Shown: positions 1 through 7,724 of the stretch, one piece after another | How positions within the stretch are numbered: the first letter of the stretch is position 1 | Layout: each line of letters starts with the position of its first letter | Assembly: GCA_002321395.1 (NCBI GenBank) | Contig: DCMK01000023.1 | Coordinates: 14,364 to 32,401 of the forward strand | DNA length: 18,038 nucleotides | From: Caryophanales bacterium UBA1624 | Lineage (GTDB): Bacteria > Bacillota_I > Bacilli_A > RFN20 > CAG-826 | Direction: 5' to 3' | The notes under the pieces: model-generated | What the model was told of the DNA's origin: nothing | Database searches by the model: none | What the model saw: only the letters and a program-made list of their open reading frames with translations | Program-made: the position numbers and the translations under genes

Positions 1-9
1 GGGAAGGCA

Positions 10-48
10 AAAGAAAAGCCCCGCCAAACGGCGGGGCGGTTTTTCTTT
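10..48. terminator. Bidirectional Rho-independent terminator downstream of rpsT
   Basis: A perfect 8-bp stem (GCCCCGCC at 18-25, GGCGGGGC at 30-37) encloses a 4-nt loop. On the minus strand the stem is followed by a U-rich tract (complement of 9-17), so it ends rpsT transcription 15 nt after the stop codon. On the plus strand it is followed by TTTTTC and more T (40-48), so it could also stop a convergent plus-strand gene lying left of the window. Confidence 0.9.
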
Positions 49-51
49 GGC

Positions 52-315
52 TTAGGCGATTTGGGCGACGGCGTGCTGAAGGTGGGCCTTTTTGCGGTTG
101 GCGCTGTTGACCGAGATGATCCCCTTCTGGCTGACTTTGTCGAGCAGGGAAATGGCGTGGTTAAGAGCAGCGGTGGCCTCTTCCTTCTTGCCTTCCTTCA
201 CCAAAGCTTCGACCTTCTTGATGGCGGTGCGGAGCTCGGACTTGATGGAGTTGTTGGCGAGGTTCGCGGCCTTGTTGGTCTGATCGCGCTTGATTTGGGA
301 TTTAATGTTTGGCAT
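52..315 (-). CDS. rpsT: 30S ribosomal protein S20
   Basis: S20 is a primary 16S rRNA-binding protein of the small ribosomal subunit body. The 87-residue product has the usual family length and composition: an N-terminal MPNIKSQIKR, a long basic amphipathic helix (about residues 12-45) and a C-terminal helix with the conserved SANRKKAHL segment (about 70-78). The ATG at 313-315 is preceded on the minus strand by AAGGAAGTGA (complement of 322-331) at 6-nt spacing, which fixes the start. It lies 61 nt downstream of the acyl-AMP ligase in the same direction but has its own candidate promoter, and a terminator follows directly. In many Bacillota rpsT is also close to lepA and the dnaK operon, as here. 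Identification is secure. Confidence 0.97.
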   Translation of the reverse strand: MPNIKSQIKRDQTNKAANLANNSIKSELRTAIKKVEALVKEGKKEEATAALNHAISLLDKVSQKGIISVNSANRKKAHLQHAVAQIA

Positions 316-347
316 TCTGATTCACTTCCTTTTGTTTCGCGGTAGTT

Positions 348-376
348 ATCTTAGCCTTTAGGCTAGGACAAAACAA
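348..376 (-). promoter_or_regulatory. Candidate rpsT promoter containing a palindrome
   Basis: Read on the minus strand, TTGTTT (complement of 371-376), a 17-nt spacer and TAAGAT (complement of 348-353) form a plausible sigma-A promoter about 33 nt upstream of the rpsT start. The -35 and -10 match consensus only partly. A perfect inverted repeat, TAGCCT-TT-AGGCTA (352-365), lies in the spacer and touches the -10. It has no T tract, so it is unlikely to be a terminator for the upstream ligase gene. Promoter assignment is inference. Confidence 0.45.
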
Positions 377-2473
377 CTATTTTTCCTTCTCTCTCGGGGC
401 TTTCTTTCCTTTTTGGCGCGGCTTTCTCTGTTTTTTCTTGTCGGTGGCGCTGTCCAAGGCCCCTTTCGCCTTCAGAAGATCGAGGATTTCTTTGCTGAAG
501 CCGTTCGCGGTCCCGATGACCCCATAGACTTCTTGGGGGATCTCGATCTTGAACTCTTCGTTGAGCTTCCCGACCATGTCGACGTAGCTCATCGAATCCC
601 CGCCTAGGTCGGTGGTCCAAATCGCGTTGGGGCCGATTTTGATTTCGGGCAGGAGAAGCACTTTCGAGAAGACCTTGGTGACTTTCCCCAGGACAAATTG
701 GACTTGCTCCTCGGTATAGCCCTCGAAGCTGACTTCGACTTTCTTCTCGCGTTCATTGTCCAAGAAGTCCTCACTGCCTTTTTCGATGGCTTTCCTCAGT
801 TCGAAGCGCTTGACCTTCATCGACCCGGAAAGGGGGAGGGGCCGCGTGTCGATGAGGATTTTCTGGATCTTCTTCTCGCTGGGGAGGGTCGCGTTGATGG
901 ACTTGATGTCCTCGTAGATCTTCTTGATCTCCTCTTGCCCGACCGCGTTGTCGATCTCGCAGACCAAGACGATTTTTTCTTCGTTTTCCCCCGGGAGCTT
1001 GGCCCCAAGGCAGACCGCGTTGGTCAGATGCTTGACGTCTTTGAAATAATACTCGATTTCGTCGGGGTAGACGTTTTCCCCGTTTGCCAGGATGATCGTG
1101 TCCTTGATGCGGCCCTTGATGAAGTAGTTTCCGGCCGTGTCCACGGAGGCGATGTCCCCCGTGGGGAAGAAGCCATCTTCGGTTTTGGTGCTTTGGCGGA
1201 CACCCCCGACGATTTCCTTCTCGTGGATGATGGGGGAGCGGACGTAGAGCTGGCCGGAGACTTGGCCGCTTTCATCGATGGTTTTCCCTTGCTCGCCGAT
1301 TTTGTATTCGACGCCATAGAAGGGTTTGCCGATGGAGGAGCGGAGGCGCTGCTCCACCCGCGGGGACATCTCAACTGAGGTGACTCCGATTTCGGTCATG
1401 CCGAATCCGTTGTAGAGCGGATACCCGAGCCCATTGATGACTGCGGCGGTCTTGGGCGAGAGGAACCCGCCTCCGGAAATGCCGTACCGAAGCGAGGAGC
1501 CGAGCACTTTCTTTTGGAAGGCCTTCAAGATGAATTTCCTTGAAGCGATGCCGGCTTCCTTCTTCGAGATCTTGTGGTTGTTGTAGGCGATGAGCCGGGC
1601 GAAGAGGTCGGCTTTGGTCCCGCTTAACGAGGCGATTTGGCGGGTCAGGGTCTGGGCGACGCCGTCCCAGAAAAGCGGGACGGAGTAAAGGTGGGTGACC
1701 TTCCCCTTCTTGGCCGCGTAGAGCAGGTCCGAGGTGGACATCGAGGAAGGATAGACGATGGCTTTGCCGAAGTAGCTGTACCAAAGGAACACCGCGACGA
1801 AGCCGAAGATGTGGTGGAAGGGGAGCATCGCCAAAATGCGGATCTCGCTGGGATACATCAAATCCAGGGTGTTCTCCGGGATCGAGCGGCAGGCTTCGAT
1901 CTGCGCGCAGAGGTTCTTGCCCGAGAAAACCATCATCTTCGCGTCTCCGGTCGTGCCGGAGGAGCAGAAAATCACATGGTTCGCCCAGTCGGGGGAGAAG
2001 GCGTAGTCGCTAGCCTGGTTATAGACTTCGTTGGACCGGTAATGGGGGACGGCGAATTCCTCCTCCTCGTTGGTGATCAAGCAGGCGGCTTGGGCTTGCT
2101 TCAAAAGGTTGTCCGTGTTGAATTTGGCCAGCTTCGCATCCAATAGGAGCGGTTGGTGGCCGGTCATCAGGATCGCCCAGAAGAAGACGCCCCAGCTGGG
2201 GGAATTTTTCAGCTTCAATCCCACGATCGCCCCATGGGGCACGCCAGAAAGGAGGCGCGATAGCTTGGAGGCGGTGGTGAACACGCGGTTTTGGAAGTCG
2301 TCATAGGTCTTCTTGCGCGGCTTCCCCGATTCGTCGAAATAGATGTAGGCGGTCTTTTTCGGGCAGCGGGACATCGTGGCTTCGTAGATGTCCTGCATCG
2401 TCATGGTTGTGCTTTCCAGCGCCTTGCTTGCTTCCAGGAAGGCTTTTACGGCGGGGTATTTGTCCTTTTTCAT
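377..2473 (-). CDS. Acyl-AMP ligase (ANL superfamily) fused to a C-terminal acyl carrier domain
   Basis: The 698-residue protein should adenylate a carboxylic acid (probably fatty acid) with ATP and pass the acyl group to a phosphopantetheine thiol carried in cis. ANL motifs appear in order: phosphate loop SSGTTG (171-176), GFGMTE (356-361), TGD (438-440), hinge region KGRIKD (453-458) and a C-terminal motif with the likely catalytic lysine K553 in SGSMKVKR. Residues about 590-675 form an acyl carrier domain with the DLGGDS attachment site, Ser627 being the expected pantetheinylated residue. A lysine/arginine-rich tail (about 678-698) follows. No condensation, reductase or thioesterase domain is fused, and no lipid genes adjoin, so the acceptor of the acyl group is unknown. 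The ATG has no well-placed Shine-Dalgarno; a -10-like TAAAAT ends 7 nt before it. Substrate is not determinable from sequence alone. Confidence 0.88.
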   Translation of the reverse strand: MKKDKYPAVKAFLEASKALESTTMTMQDIYEATMSRCPKKTAYIYFDESGKPRKKTYDDFQNRVFTTASKLSRLLSGVPHGAIVGLKLKNSPSWGVFFWAILMTGHQPLLLDAKLAKFNTDNLLKQAQAACLITNEEEEFAVPHYRSNEVYNQASDYAFSPDWANHVIFCSSGTTGDAKMMVFSGKNLCAQIEACRSIPENTLDLMYPSEIRILAMLPFHHIFGFVAVFLWYSYFGKAIVYPSSMSTSDLLYAAKKGKVTHLYSVPLFWDGVAQTLTRQIASLSGTKADLFARLIAYNNHKISKKEAGIASRKFILKAFQKKVLGSSLRYGISGGGFLSPKTAAVINGLGYPLYNGFGMTEIGVTSVEMSPRVEQRLRSSIGKPFYGVEYKIGEQGKTIDESGQVSGQLYVRSPIIHEKEIVGGVRQSTKTEDGFFPTGDIASVDTAGNYFIKGRIKDTIILANGENVYPDEIEYYFKDVKHLTNAVCLGAKLPGENEEKIVLVCEIDNAVGQEEIKKIYEDIKSINATLPSEKKIQKILIDTRPLPLSGSMKVKRFELRKAIEKGSEDFLDNEREKKVEVSFEGYTEEQVQFVLGKVTKVFSKVLLLPEIKIGPNAIWTTDLGGDSMSYVDMVGKLNEEFKIEIPQEVYGVIGTANGFSKEILDLLKAKGALDSATDKKKQRKPRQKGKKAPREKEK

Positions 2474-2480
2474 GGTGGTG

Positions 2481-2508
2481 ATTTTACGTCATTCTCCTCC
2501 GTTGTGCA
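2481..2508 (-). promoter_or_regulatory. Candidate promoter of the acyl-AMP ligase, giving a leaderless mRNA
   Basis: On the minus strand, TGCACA (complement of 2503-2508; four matches to TTGACA), a 16-nt spacer and TAAAAT (complement of 2481-2486) are followed by 7 nt and then the ATG. Transcription starting about 7-8 nt after the -10 would begin at or next to the start codon. A GGAGGAG (complement of about 2494-2500) lies roughly 20 nt from the ATG, too far for a normal ribosome-binding site. Confidence 0.5.
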
Positions 2509-2540
2509 CCCTTCCTCTTTTTCCGCAGCAGGCTCTGAGG

Positions 2541-2549
2541 TGGTAAAAT
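2541..2549 (+). promoter_or_regulatory. Candidate extended -10 promoter of fmt, near-leaderless
   Basis: TGG-TAAAAT (2541-2549) fits an extended -10 element; no convincing -35 is visible 17 nt upstream. Nine nucleotides separate it from the fmt ATG at 2559, so the 5' leader would be about 0-3 nt. The only purine-rich stretch, GAGGTGG (2537-2543), ends 15 nt before the ATG and overlaps the promoter itself. Confidence 0.45.
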
Positions 2550-2558
2550 GGGCCCGAT

Positions 2559-3503
2559 ATGAGATTCCAGCGCAAAGAAGATATCCGAATCGTTTACATG
2601 GGCACCCCCGAAATCAGCGCCCAAGTGCTTTCCTCCCTTCTCCAAGAAGGGTTCCGGATCGTCGCGGTCATCAGCAACGAGGATAAGGAATTGGGTCGGA
2701 AGAGGATCAAAGCCCCGACCCCGGTGAAGCAAGTCGCCGCTGAGCACGGCATCCCCGTTTTCCAGCCTCACCGCATCAAAGAGGACAATGCCTTCCTGAA
2801 GGATTTGGACTTCGACGTCCTGCTGACGATGGCCTATGGTCAGATCGTGCCGGAGGAAGTGCTCCGCGCGCCGAAAATCGGCGCCATCAACCTCCATGGG
2901 TCTTTGCTCCCGGAATACCGGGGAGCCGCCCCCATCCAGCGCGCGATCATGGACGGGAAGAAGGTGACCGGGGTCACGCTGATGGAGATGGTTCAGCAGA
3001 TGGACGCGGGGAGGATGTTCGGCAAGCAGGAGGTCCAGATCCTCCCGGAGGATAATTATTCCTCCCTGCAGAAGAAGATCGCCCATGCGGCCAGCTGCCT
3101 CGCCTCTAGAAGCCTTTTGCCCTATGCCAACCAAGAGCTCCCCGGGGTGGAACAAGACCCTTCTTTGGTCACGTTCGCGAAAAAAATCCTTCCGAACGAT
3201 GAGCATCTTCCCTTGGATTTGCCGATAAGCTCATTACTTTGCTATATACGAGGTCTTTCTTTGACTCCCGGCGGATACTTCCTCCTGGAGGGGAAGAAGA
3301 TGAAAGTCTTCCGGGCCGAGCTTTTCTCTTCGGAGAGCAAAGGCGCGCTCGGGGAGATCCTCCCTGACCCCAAACGCCTGCTCATCCAAGGCAACGGAGG
3401 CATCCTCTCGGTGGAGCTCCTTCAGATGGAGGGGAAGAAGGAGATGGACGCCCGCAGCTTCCTCAACGGGGCCAAAGGCCTGCCCGGAAAGAGGGTGGAG
3501 TGA
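2559..3503 (+). CDS. fmt: Methionyl-tRNA formyltransferase
   Basis: Fmt transfers the formyl group of 10-formyl-tetrahydrofolate to Met-tRNAfMet in the cytoplasm, preparing initiator tRNA. The 314-residue length is normal. The N-terminal hydrolase fold opens with IRIVYMGTPE (about 9-18). The family signature NLHGSLLPEYRGAAPIQ starts at N111. N111, H113 and D149 correspond to catalytic residues N106, H108 and D144 of the E. coli enzyme, with a constant offset of five. A C-terminal OB-like domain follows (about 210-310). The start adds about eight residues before the usual N-terminus, and no nearer ATG, GTG or TTG exists, so the ATG at 2559 is the only reasonable start. The stop overlaps the GTG start of the next gene by 4 nt, indicating translational coupling. 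def, priA and rsmB, frequent fmt neighbours, are absent here. Confidence 0.95.
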   Translation: MRFQRKEDIRIVYMGTPEISAQVLSSLLQEGFRIVAVISNEDKELGRKRIKAPTPVKQVAAEHGIPVFQPHRIKEDNAFLKDLDFDVLLTMAYGQIVPEEVLRAPKIGAINLHGSLLPEYRGAAPIQRAIMDGKKVTGVTLMEMVQQMDAGRMFGKQEVQILPEDNYSSLQKKIAHAASCLASRSLLPYANQELPGVEQDPSLVTFAKKILPNDEHLPLDLPISSLLCYIRGLSLTPGGYFLLEGKKMKVFRAELFSSESKGALGEILPDPKRLLIQGNGGILSVELLQMEGKKEMDARSFLNGAKGLPGKRVE

Positions 3504-5860
3504 GCCCTGAGAAGCGCTATCTTTCCCTGTCCGTCCACCAGCTCGTGGACTTTTTGCTGCGCCGGGGCGACATCGACGACCGCATCTACAACCAAGAGAC
3601 CATGCAGATGGGCTCGAAGCTTCATTCCGAGATTCAGCGTAAGCAGGGGAAAGAATATTTGAGCGAGTACCCCCTTTCCGGCAGCATCCGGCTTCCCGAG
3701 GGGGAGATTTCCCTGCAGGGCCGCGCGGACGGGATCATCGTCGGAGGGGGTCTCCCCATCATCGACGAGATCAAATCGACCGTGGACGATTTGGATCATT
3801 TCCATCAGGAGCAGGGCCCCTGGCACGAAGGCCAAGCCCTTGTTTACGCCTACCTTTACCTGAAAGAGCGTGGCGGGGAGGGGGCCATCATCCGCCTCAG
3901 CTACCTTTCCCAAAGGGATTCCTCCCTCCGCAAAAAGGTGGAGCGCGTCTACACAAAGGAGCAGATTGAAGAGAAGGTGGAGGGATTCGCGCGGGACTAC
4001 CTCTCCTTCTTCGCCCCCGTCTTCGGCCACCGCAAAGCCCGCGACGCATCCGCCAAGGCCCTTTCCTTCCCTTACCCGAGCTTCCGCGCTGGGCAGAGGG
4101 AGCTGGCCAAATATTGCTTCGGGATCGCCAAAAGCGGAGGCGTCCTCTTCGCCGAGGCCCCGACCGGCATCGGCAAGACGATGTCCACCCTCTTCCCCTT
4201 CGTCAAATCCTTCCACGAAGGGCGGGTCGAGAAGATTTTTTACCTCACCGCCAAAGGGACCGGGGGCATCGCCGCTTATCTAGCCGCCGGGGAGCTTGGG
4301 CGAAAAGGCTTCCAAGGATGGGACTCCACCCTTTATTCCAAAGAGAAGATCTGCTTCCACCCCGGCCATCGCTGCAACCCGGAGGACTGCCCCTTCGCCA
4401 AGGGATATTACACCAAAGTCAAAGACGTTTTGAAGGAAGCCATCTCCACGGAGGCCCATTTCGATTTCCTCTCCGTCACCGCCCTCTCCCGCAAATACGG
4501 CATTTGCCCGTTCGAATTCCAATTGGACCTTTCCCTCTTCGCGGACATCATCATCTGCGACTACAACTATTTCTTCGATCCCATCGTCCATTTGAAGCGT
4601 TACTTCGACCCAGAGGTCGATCAAAGCAAGTTCCTCGTGCTGGTCGATGAGGCCCACAACCTGATCGAGAGGGGGAGGGGGATGTACTCCGCCTCGCTTT
4701 CCTCTTCCGCGGTGAGCTTGGCCAAGAAAGGGCTCAAGGGCAAGAAGAAGCAAGCCCTTTCCAAAGCCCTTTCGAAAATCGAAAAATCGCTCCTTGGGCT
4801 GAAGGAGGGCGACGGGGAGGAGGTCTTGCCCAGCGCCCCTCCCGAGGTGGAAAAGGCCTTAGACGCCTTCCACAACGCCCTGATCAAGGAAAGGAAGGAG
4901 CAAAGCTCCCGCCCCGACTATGGGCCCGCTTTCCAAGAGCTCTCCCGCGAAGAAGGGCGCTATCTGCGCTTGCTCCGCGATTTCCCTTCCCCCAGCACGC
5001 GGTTTGTGGCCTCCCGGAAAGGCGAGGAGGTCCGCTTGAGCCTGTCCTGTCTGGATGCCTCCGCGTTCCTGAAGGAATCCCTTTCCCGGGTCAAGGGGGC
5101 GGTGCTCTTCTCGGCCACCCTTTCCCCGATCTCCTATTTCTCCGAGGGCATCATCGGGGAGAAAGAGGCCCCTTATTTGCTTCTTCCGACCCCCTTCGAC
5201 GAAGCGAAGTTCCACGTGATGATCGCCCCCAAGGTCTCGGTCCGCTACAAAGACCGAGGGAAAAGCTATCCGGAGGTGGCTTCTTACCTCAAAGAGTTCG
5301 TCTTGGCCAAAACGGGGAACTATTTCCTTTATTTCCCCAGCTACGAATACCTGCAATCCATCCGCCCCTTCTTGGATTTCCCCGGCTCCATCATACTGGT
5401 CCAAGGGAAAAAGATGTCGGAGGAGGAGAAGAAGGGCTTTTTGGATTCCTTCTCCCCGAACCCGACCTCCACGACCGTCGGGCTGCTGATCCTGGGCGGG
5501 GCTTTCTCCGAGGGGATCGACCTCGTCTCCGACCGCCTTTTGGGCGTGGCCATCGTCGGGGTCGGGCTGCCCCAGATGAACTTCCAGAACAACCTCATCC
5601 GCGACTACTACGCCCAAAAAGGAGGGGATGGGTTCGCCTACGCCTACCAAAACCCCGGGCTTGGGAAAGTAATGCAGGCTTTGGGGAGGGTCATCCGCAG
5701 CGAGGAGGACGTCGGGGCGGCTTTGCTCATCGACGACCGCTACCTGCGGAAAGAGGCCCGATCCCTGCTGGAGAGGACCCATCCTTCCTACGAGGTCGTG
5801 ACCAACCCTTCGGAGGTGGGGGAGAGCTTAGGAAACTTCTATTCCAAATGGGGCAAATAA
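3500..5860 (+). CDS. RecB-family (PD-(D/E)XK) nuclease fused to an XPD/Rad3-like Fe-S DNA helicase
   Basis: The 786-residue protein combines two DNA-processing modules. Residues about 1-170 look like a RecB/Cas4-type nuclease: G38xxxH42, D77 in GRADG, E90-I-K92, and the Q112xxxY116 motif. Residues about 195-786 are a superfamily 2 XPD/DinG-type helicase: Walker A APTGIGKT (about 220-227), DEAH (about 382-385), SATLSP (about 538-543) and QALGRVIR (about 725-732). Four cysteines at C285, C292, C297 and C336, between Walker A and DEAH, fit the Fe-S cluster domain of XPD, FancJ and DinG helicases. Such proteins are usually 5'-3' helicases acting in DNA repair or replication-fork rescue. Start: GTG at 3500 overlaps the fmt stop by 4 nt. 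The precise role is inference; the domain assignments rest on visible motifs. The Cas4-type C-terminal cysteine triplet is not seen in the nuclease part. Confidence 0.85.
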   Translation: MSPEKRYLSLSVHQLVDFLLRRGDIDDRIYNQETMQMGSKLHSEIQRKQGKEYLSEYPLSGSIRLPEGEISLQGRADGIIVGGGLPIIDEIKSTVDDLDHFHQEQGPWHEGQALVYAYLYLKERGGEGAIIRLSYLSQRDSSLRKKVERVYTKEQIEEKVEGFARDYLSFFAPVFGHRKARDASAKALSFPYPSFRAGQRELAKYCFGIAKSGGVLFAEAPTGIGKTMSTLFPFVKSFHEGRVEKIFYLTAKGTGGIAAYLAAGELGRKGFQGWDSTLYSKEKICFHPGHRCNPEDCPFAKGYYTKVKDVLKEAISTEAHFDFLSVTALSRKYGICPFEFQLDLSLFADIIICDYNYFFDPIVHLKRYFDPEVDQSKFLVLVDEAHNLIERGRGMYSASLSSSAVSLAKKGLKGKKKQALSKALSKIEKSLLGLKEGDGEEVLPSAPPEVEKALDAFHNALIKERKEQSSRPDYGPAFQELSREEGRYLRLLRDFPSPSTRFVASRKGEEVRLSLSCLDASAFLKESLSRVKGAVLFSATLSPISYFSEGIIGEKEAPYLLLPTPFDEAKFHVMIAPKVSVRYKDRGKSYPEVASYLKEFVLAKTGNYFLYFPSYEYLQSIRPFLDFPGSIILVQGKKMSEEEKKGFLDSFSPNPTSTTVGLLILGGAFSEGIDLVSDRLLGVAIVGVGLPQMNFQNNLIRDYYAQKGGDGFAYAYQNPGLGKVMQALGRVIRSEEDVGAALLIDDRYLRKEARSLLERTHPSYEVVTNPSEVGESLGNFYSKWGK

Positions 5861-5862
5861 GG

Positions 5863-5868
5863 TAGAAT
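5863..5868 (+). promoter_or_regulatory. Candidate -10 element placing the lepA transcript start at its ATG
   Basis: TAGAAT (5863-5868) is followed by 6 nt and then the lepA ATG (5875), so initiation 7 nt after the hexamer would begin on the A of the start codon. No good -35 is seen. The only Shine-Dalgarno-like sequence is a weak AAGG at 5859-5862, 12 nt from the ATG. lepA could alternatively be read from the upstream fmt-helicase transcript. Confidence 0.4.
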
Positions 5869-5874
5869 TCGCTC

Positions 5875-7692
5875 ATGCCATTCGATCAGAAGCACATTCG
5901 GAATTTCTCCATCATCGCCCACATCGACCATGGGAAATCCACCCTCGCCGACCGCATTCTGGAGCTCACCGGAACCGTCGATAAGCGCGATATGAAAGCC
6001 CAGATCCTCGACTCCATGGACCTTGAGCGCGAGCGCGGCATCACCATCAAGGCCCGCGCCGTCCGCCTGGACTACCGCGCCGACGACGGCGAAAACTACG
6101 TCCTGAACCTCATCGACACCCCGGGGCACGTCGACTTCTCCTACGAGGTTTCGCGCTCTTTGGCCGCCTGCGAAGGCGCCCTTTTGGTGGTCGACGCCAC
6201 CCAAGGCGTCCAAGCCCAAACCCTCGCGAACGTCTACCTCGCCGTCGACAACGACCTTTCCATCCTCCCGGTCATCAACAAAGTCGATTTGCCAAGCGCC
6301 ATGCCTGAGCTCGTCAAAAAGGAGATCCAGGACCGCATCGGCATCGATTGCTCCGACGCTTGCCTGATCTCGGCCAAAACGGGGTTTGGGGTCCCTGAAG
6401 TCCTGGAGAAGATCGCCAAAGACATCCCTTCCCCAAACGGCTCCAAGGACGCCCCCTTGGAGGCTTTGATCTTCGATTCCTATTACGATTCCTACCGCGG
6501 GGTCGTCGCCCTCATCCGCGTCAAGAACGGGTCGGTGAAAGTGGGGGACCAAATCGATCTAATGCAGGCTAAGAAGAAGTATACGGTGACCGAGCTCGGC
6601 ATCCGCACGCCCAAGGAAATCCCGACCGCCAGCCTGGATTGCGGCGAGGTCGGGTATCTGACCGCGGCCATCAAAGACATCCACGACGTCTTCCCTGGCG
6701 AGACCATCACCCTTTCCGATAACCCCGCCCCGAAGCCCCTGCCCGGATATCGGCGCATCAACCCGATGGTCTATTGCGGCCTTTACCCGGTCGACAGCAA
6801 GGACTATTTGAACCTCAAGGATGCGTTGGAGAAGCTTTCCCTCAACGACGCGAGCCTTCTGTTCGAGCCGGAGACCTCCCAGGCGCTCGGCTTCGGATTC
6901 CGCTGCGGGTTTTTGGGCTTGCTCCATATGGACGTCGTGCAAGAGAGGCTGGAAAGGGAATACAACCTCAATCTCATCCTGACCGCTCCCTCGGTCATCT
7001 ACAAAGTCCAGATGACCGATGGCAGCGTCAAGGAGATCGACAACCCCTCCGAGCTCCCCGATCCCTCCAAGATCCGCGAGATCGACGAGCCTTTCGTCTC
7101 GGCCTCGATCATGTCGCCGAAGGAATACGTCGGCCCGATCATGGAGCTTTGCCAGGGAAAGAGGGGCGTCTACCAAGACCTGGAATACTTCGACGAGACC
7201 CGCGTCATCGTCAAATACGACCTGCCCCTTTCCGAGATCATCTATTCCTTCTTCGACAAGCTGAAGTCCTACACGAAGGGCTACGCATCGCTGGATTATG
7301 AGTTCAAGGAGTACCGGAAAAGCGATTTGGCCAAGATGGACATCCTCCTCAACGGCGATCCCATCGACGCGCTTTCCAGCATCGTCTACCGCCCCGACGC
7401 CTATAAGCGCGGCCTGCTTTTGGTGAGCCGGCTGAAGGAGATCATCCCGCGGCAGCAATTCGAAGTCCCGGTTCAGGCCGCGATTTCGGGCAAGGTCATC
7501 GCCCGGGCCGACATCAAGAGCATGCGCAAAGACGTCCTTGCCAAATGCTACGGCGGGGACATTTCGCGCAAAAAGAAGCTGCTGGAGAAGCAGAAGGAAG
7601 GCAAGAAGAGGATGAAGGCCATCGGCTCGGTCGAAGTCCCACAGGAAGCGTTCATGTCGGTGCTTTCCCTCGACGAGGAGGGGAAAAATTAG
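5875..7692 (+). CDS. lepA: Elongation factor 4 (LepA), ribosome-associated GTPase
   Basis: LepA/EF4 is a translational GTPase that binds ribosomes; back-translocation, stress and ribosome-assembly roles have been proposed. The 605-residue length is typical. GTPase motifs are intact: G1 AHIDHGKST (15-23), G2 RGITIK, G3 DTPGHVDF (81-88, with the catalytic-type H85), G4 NKVD (135-138) and G5 SAKTG. The EF-G-like domains follow, and the protein ends in the LepA-specific lysine-rich C-terminal domain (GGDISRKKKLLEKQKEGKKR region), which separates it from EF-G and TypA. The gene begins 14 nt after the helicase stop, with a possible leaderless start. The location upstream of hemW-hrcA-grpE-dnaK-dnaJ is the conserved Bacillota arrangement, here interrupted by two lineage-specific genes. 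Confidence 0.97.
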   Translation: MPFDQKHIRNFSIIAHIDHGKSTLADRILELTGTVDKRDMKAQILDSMDLERERGITIKARAVRLDYRADDGENYVLNLIDTPGHVDFSYEVSRSLAACEGALLVVDATQGVQAQTLANVYLAVDNDLSILPVINKVDLPSAMPELVKKEIQDRIGIDCSDACLISAKTGFGVPEVLEKIAKDIPSPNGSKDAPLEALIFDSYYDSYRGVVALIRVKNGSVKVGDQIDLMQAKKKYTVTELGIRTPKEIPTASLDCGEVGYLTAAIKDIHDVFPGETITLSDNPAPKPLPGYRRINPMVYCGLYPVDSKDYLNLKDALEKLSLNDASLLFEPETSQALGFGFRCGFLGLLHMDVVQERLEREYNLNLILTAPSVIYKVQMTDGSVKEIDNPSELPDPSKIREIDEPFVSASIMSPKEYVGPIMELCQGKRGVYQDLEYFDETRVIVKYDLPLSEIIYSFFDKLKSYTKGYASLDYEFKEYRKSDLAKMDILLNGDPIDALSSIVYRPDAYKRGLLLVSRLKEIIPRQQFEVPVQAAISGKVIARADIKSMRKDVLAKCYGGDISRKKKLLEKQKEGKKRMKAIGSVEVPQEAFMSVLSLDEEGKN

Positions 7693-7697
7693 TTTTC

Positions 7698-7722
7698 AAT
7701 CCTTTTGGATTAGTAGTTTTTT
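7698..7722 (+). terminator. Weak possible terminator after lepA
   Basis: A 5-bp stem (AATCC 7698-7702, GGATT 7707-7711) with a TTTT loop is followed, after AGTAG, by six T (7717-7722). The stem is short and the T tract is offset, so termination would be partial at best. Confidence 0.25.
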
Positions 7723-7724
7723 GG

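Noticed and set aside
2474..2500. Minimal two-codon ORF (ATG ACG TAA) after GGAGGAGA upstream of the acyl-AMP ligase, as a regulatory upstream ORF
   Set aside because: The GGAGG to ATG spacing is only about 3 nt and the TAA lies within the likely -10 hexamer, so this stretch is probably not transcribed at all.
3600..3850. Cas4 or CRISPR link for the RecB-like nuclease domain
   Set aside because: No repeat-spacer array or cas gene is present, the Cas4 C-terminal cysteine triplet is absent, and the domain is fused to a repair-type helicase next to housekeeping genes.
4859..7458. Long open frames on the minus strand opposite the helicase and lepA genes
   Set aside because: They are shadows of GC-rich coding DNA: the products lack recognisable motifs, they have no ribosome-binding sites I can see, and they lie opposite secure genes.
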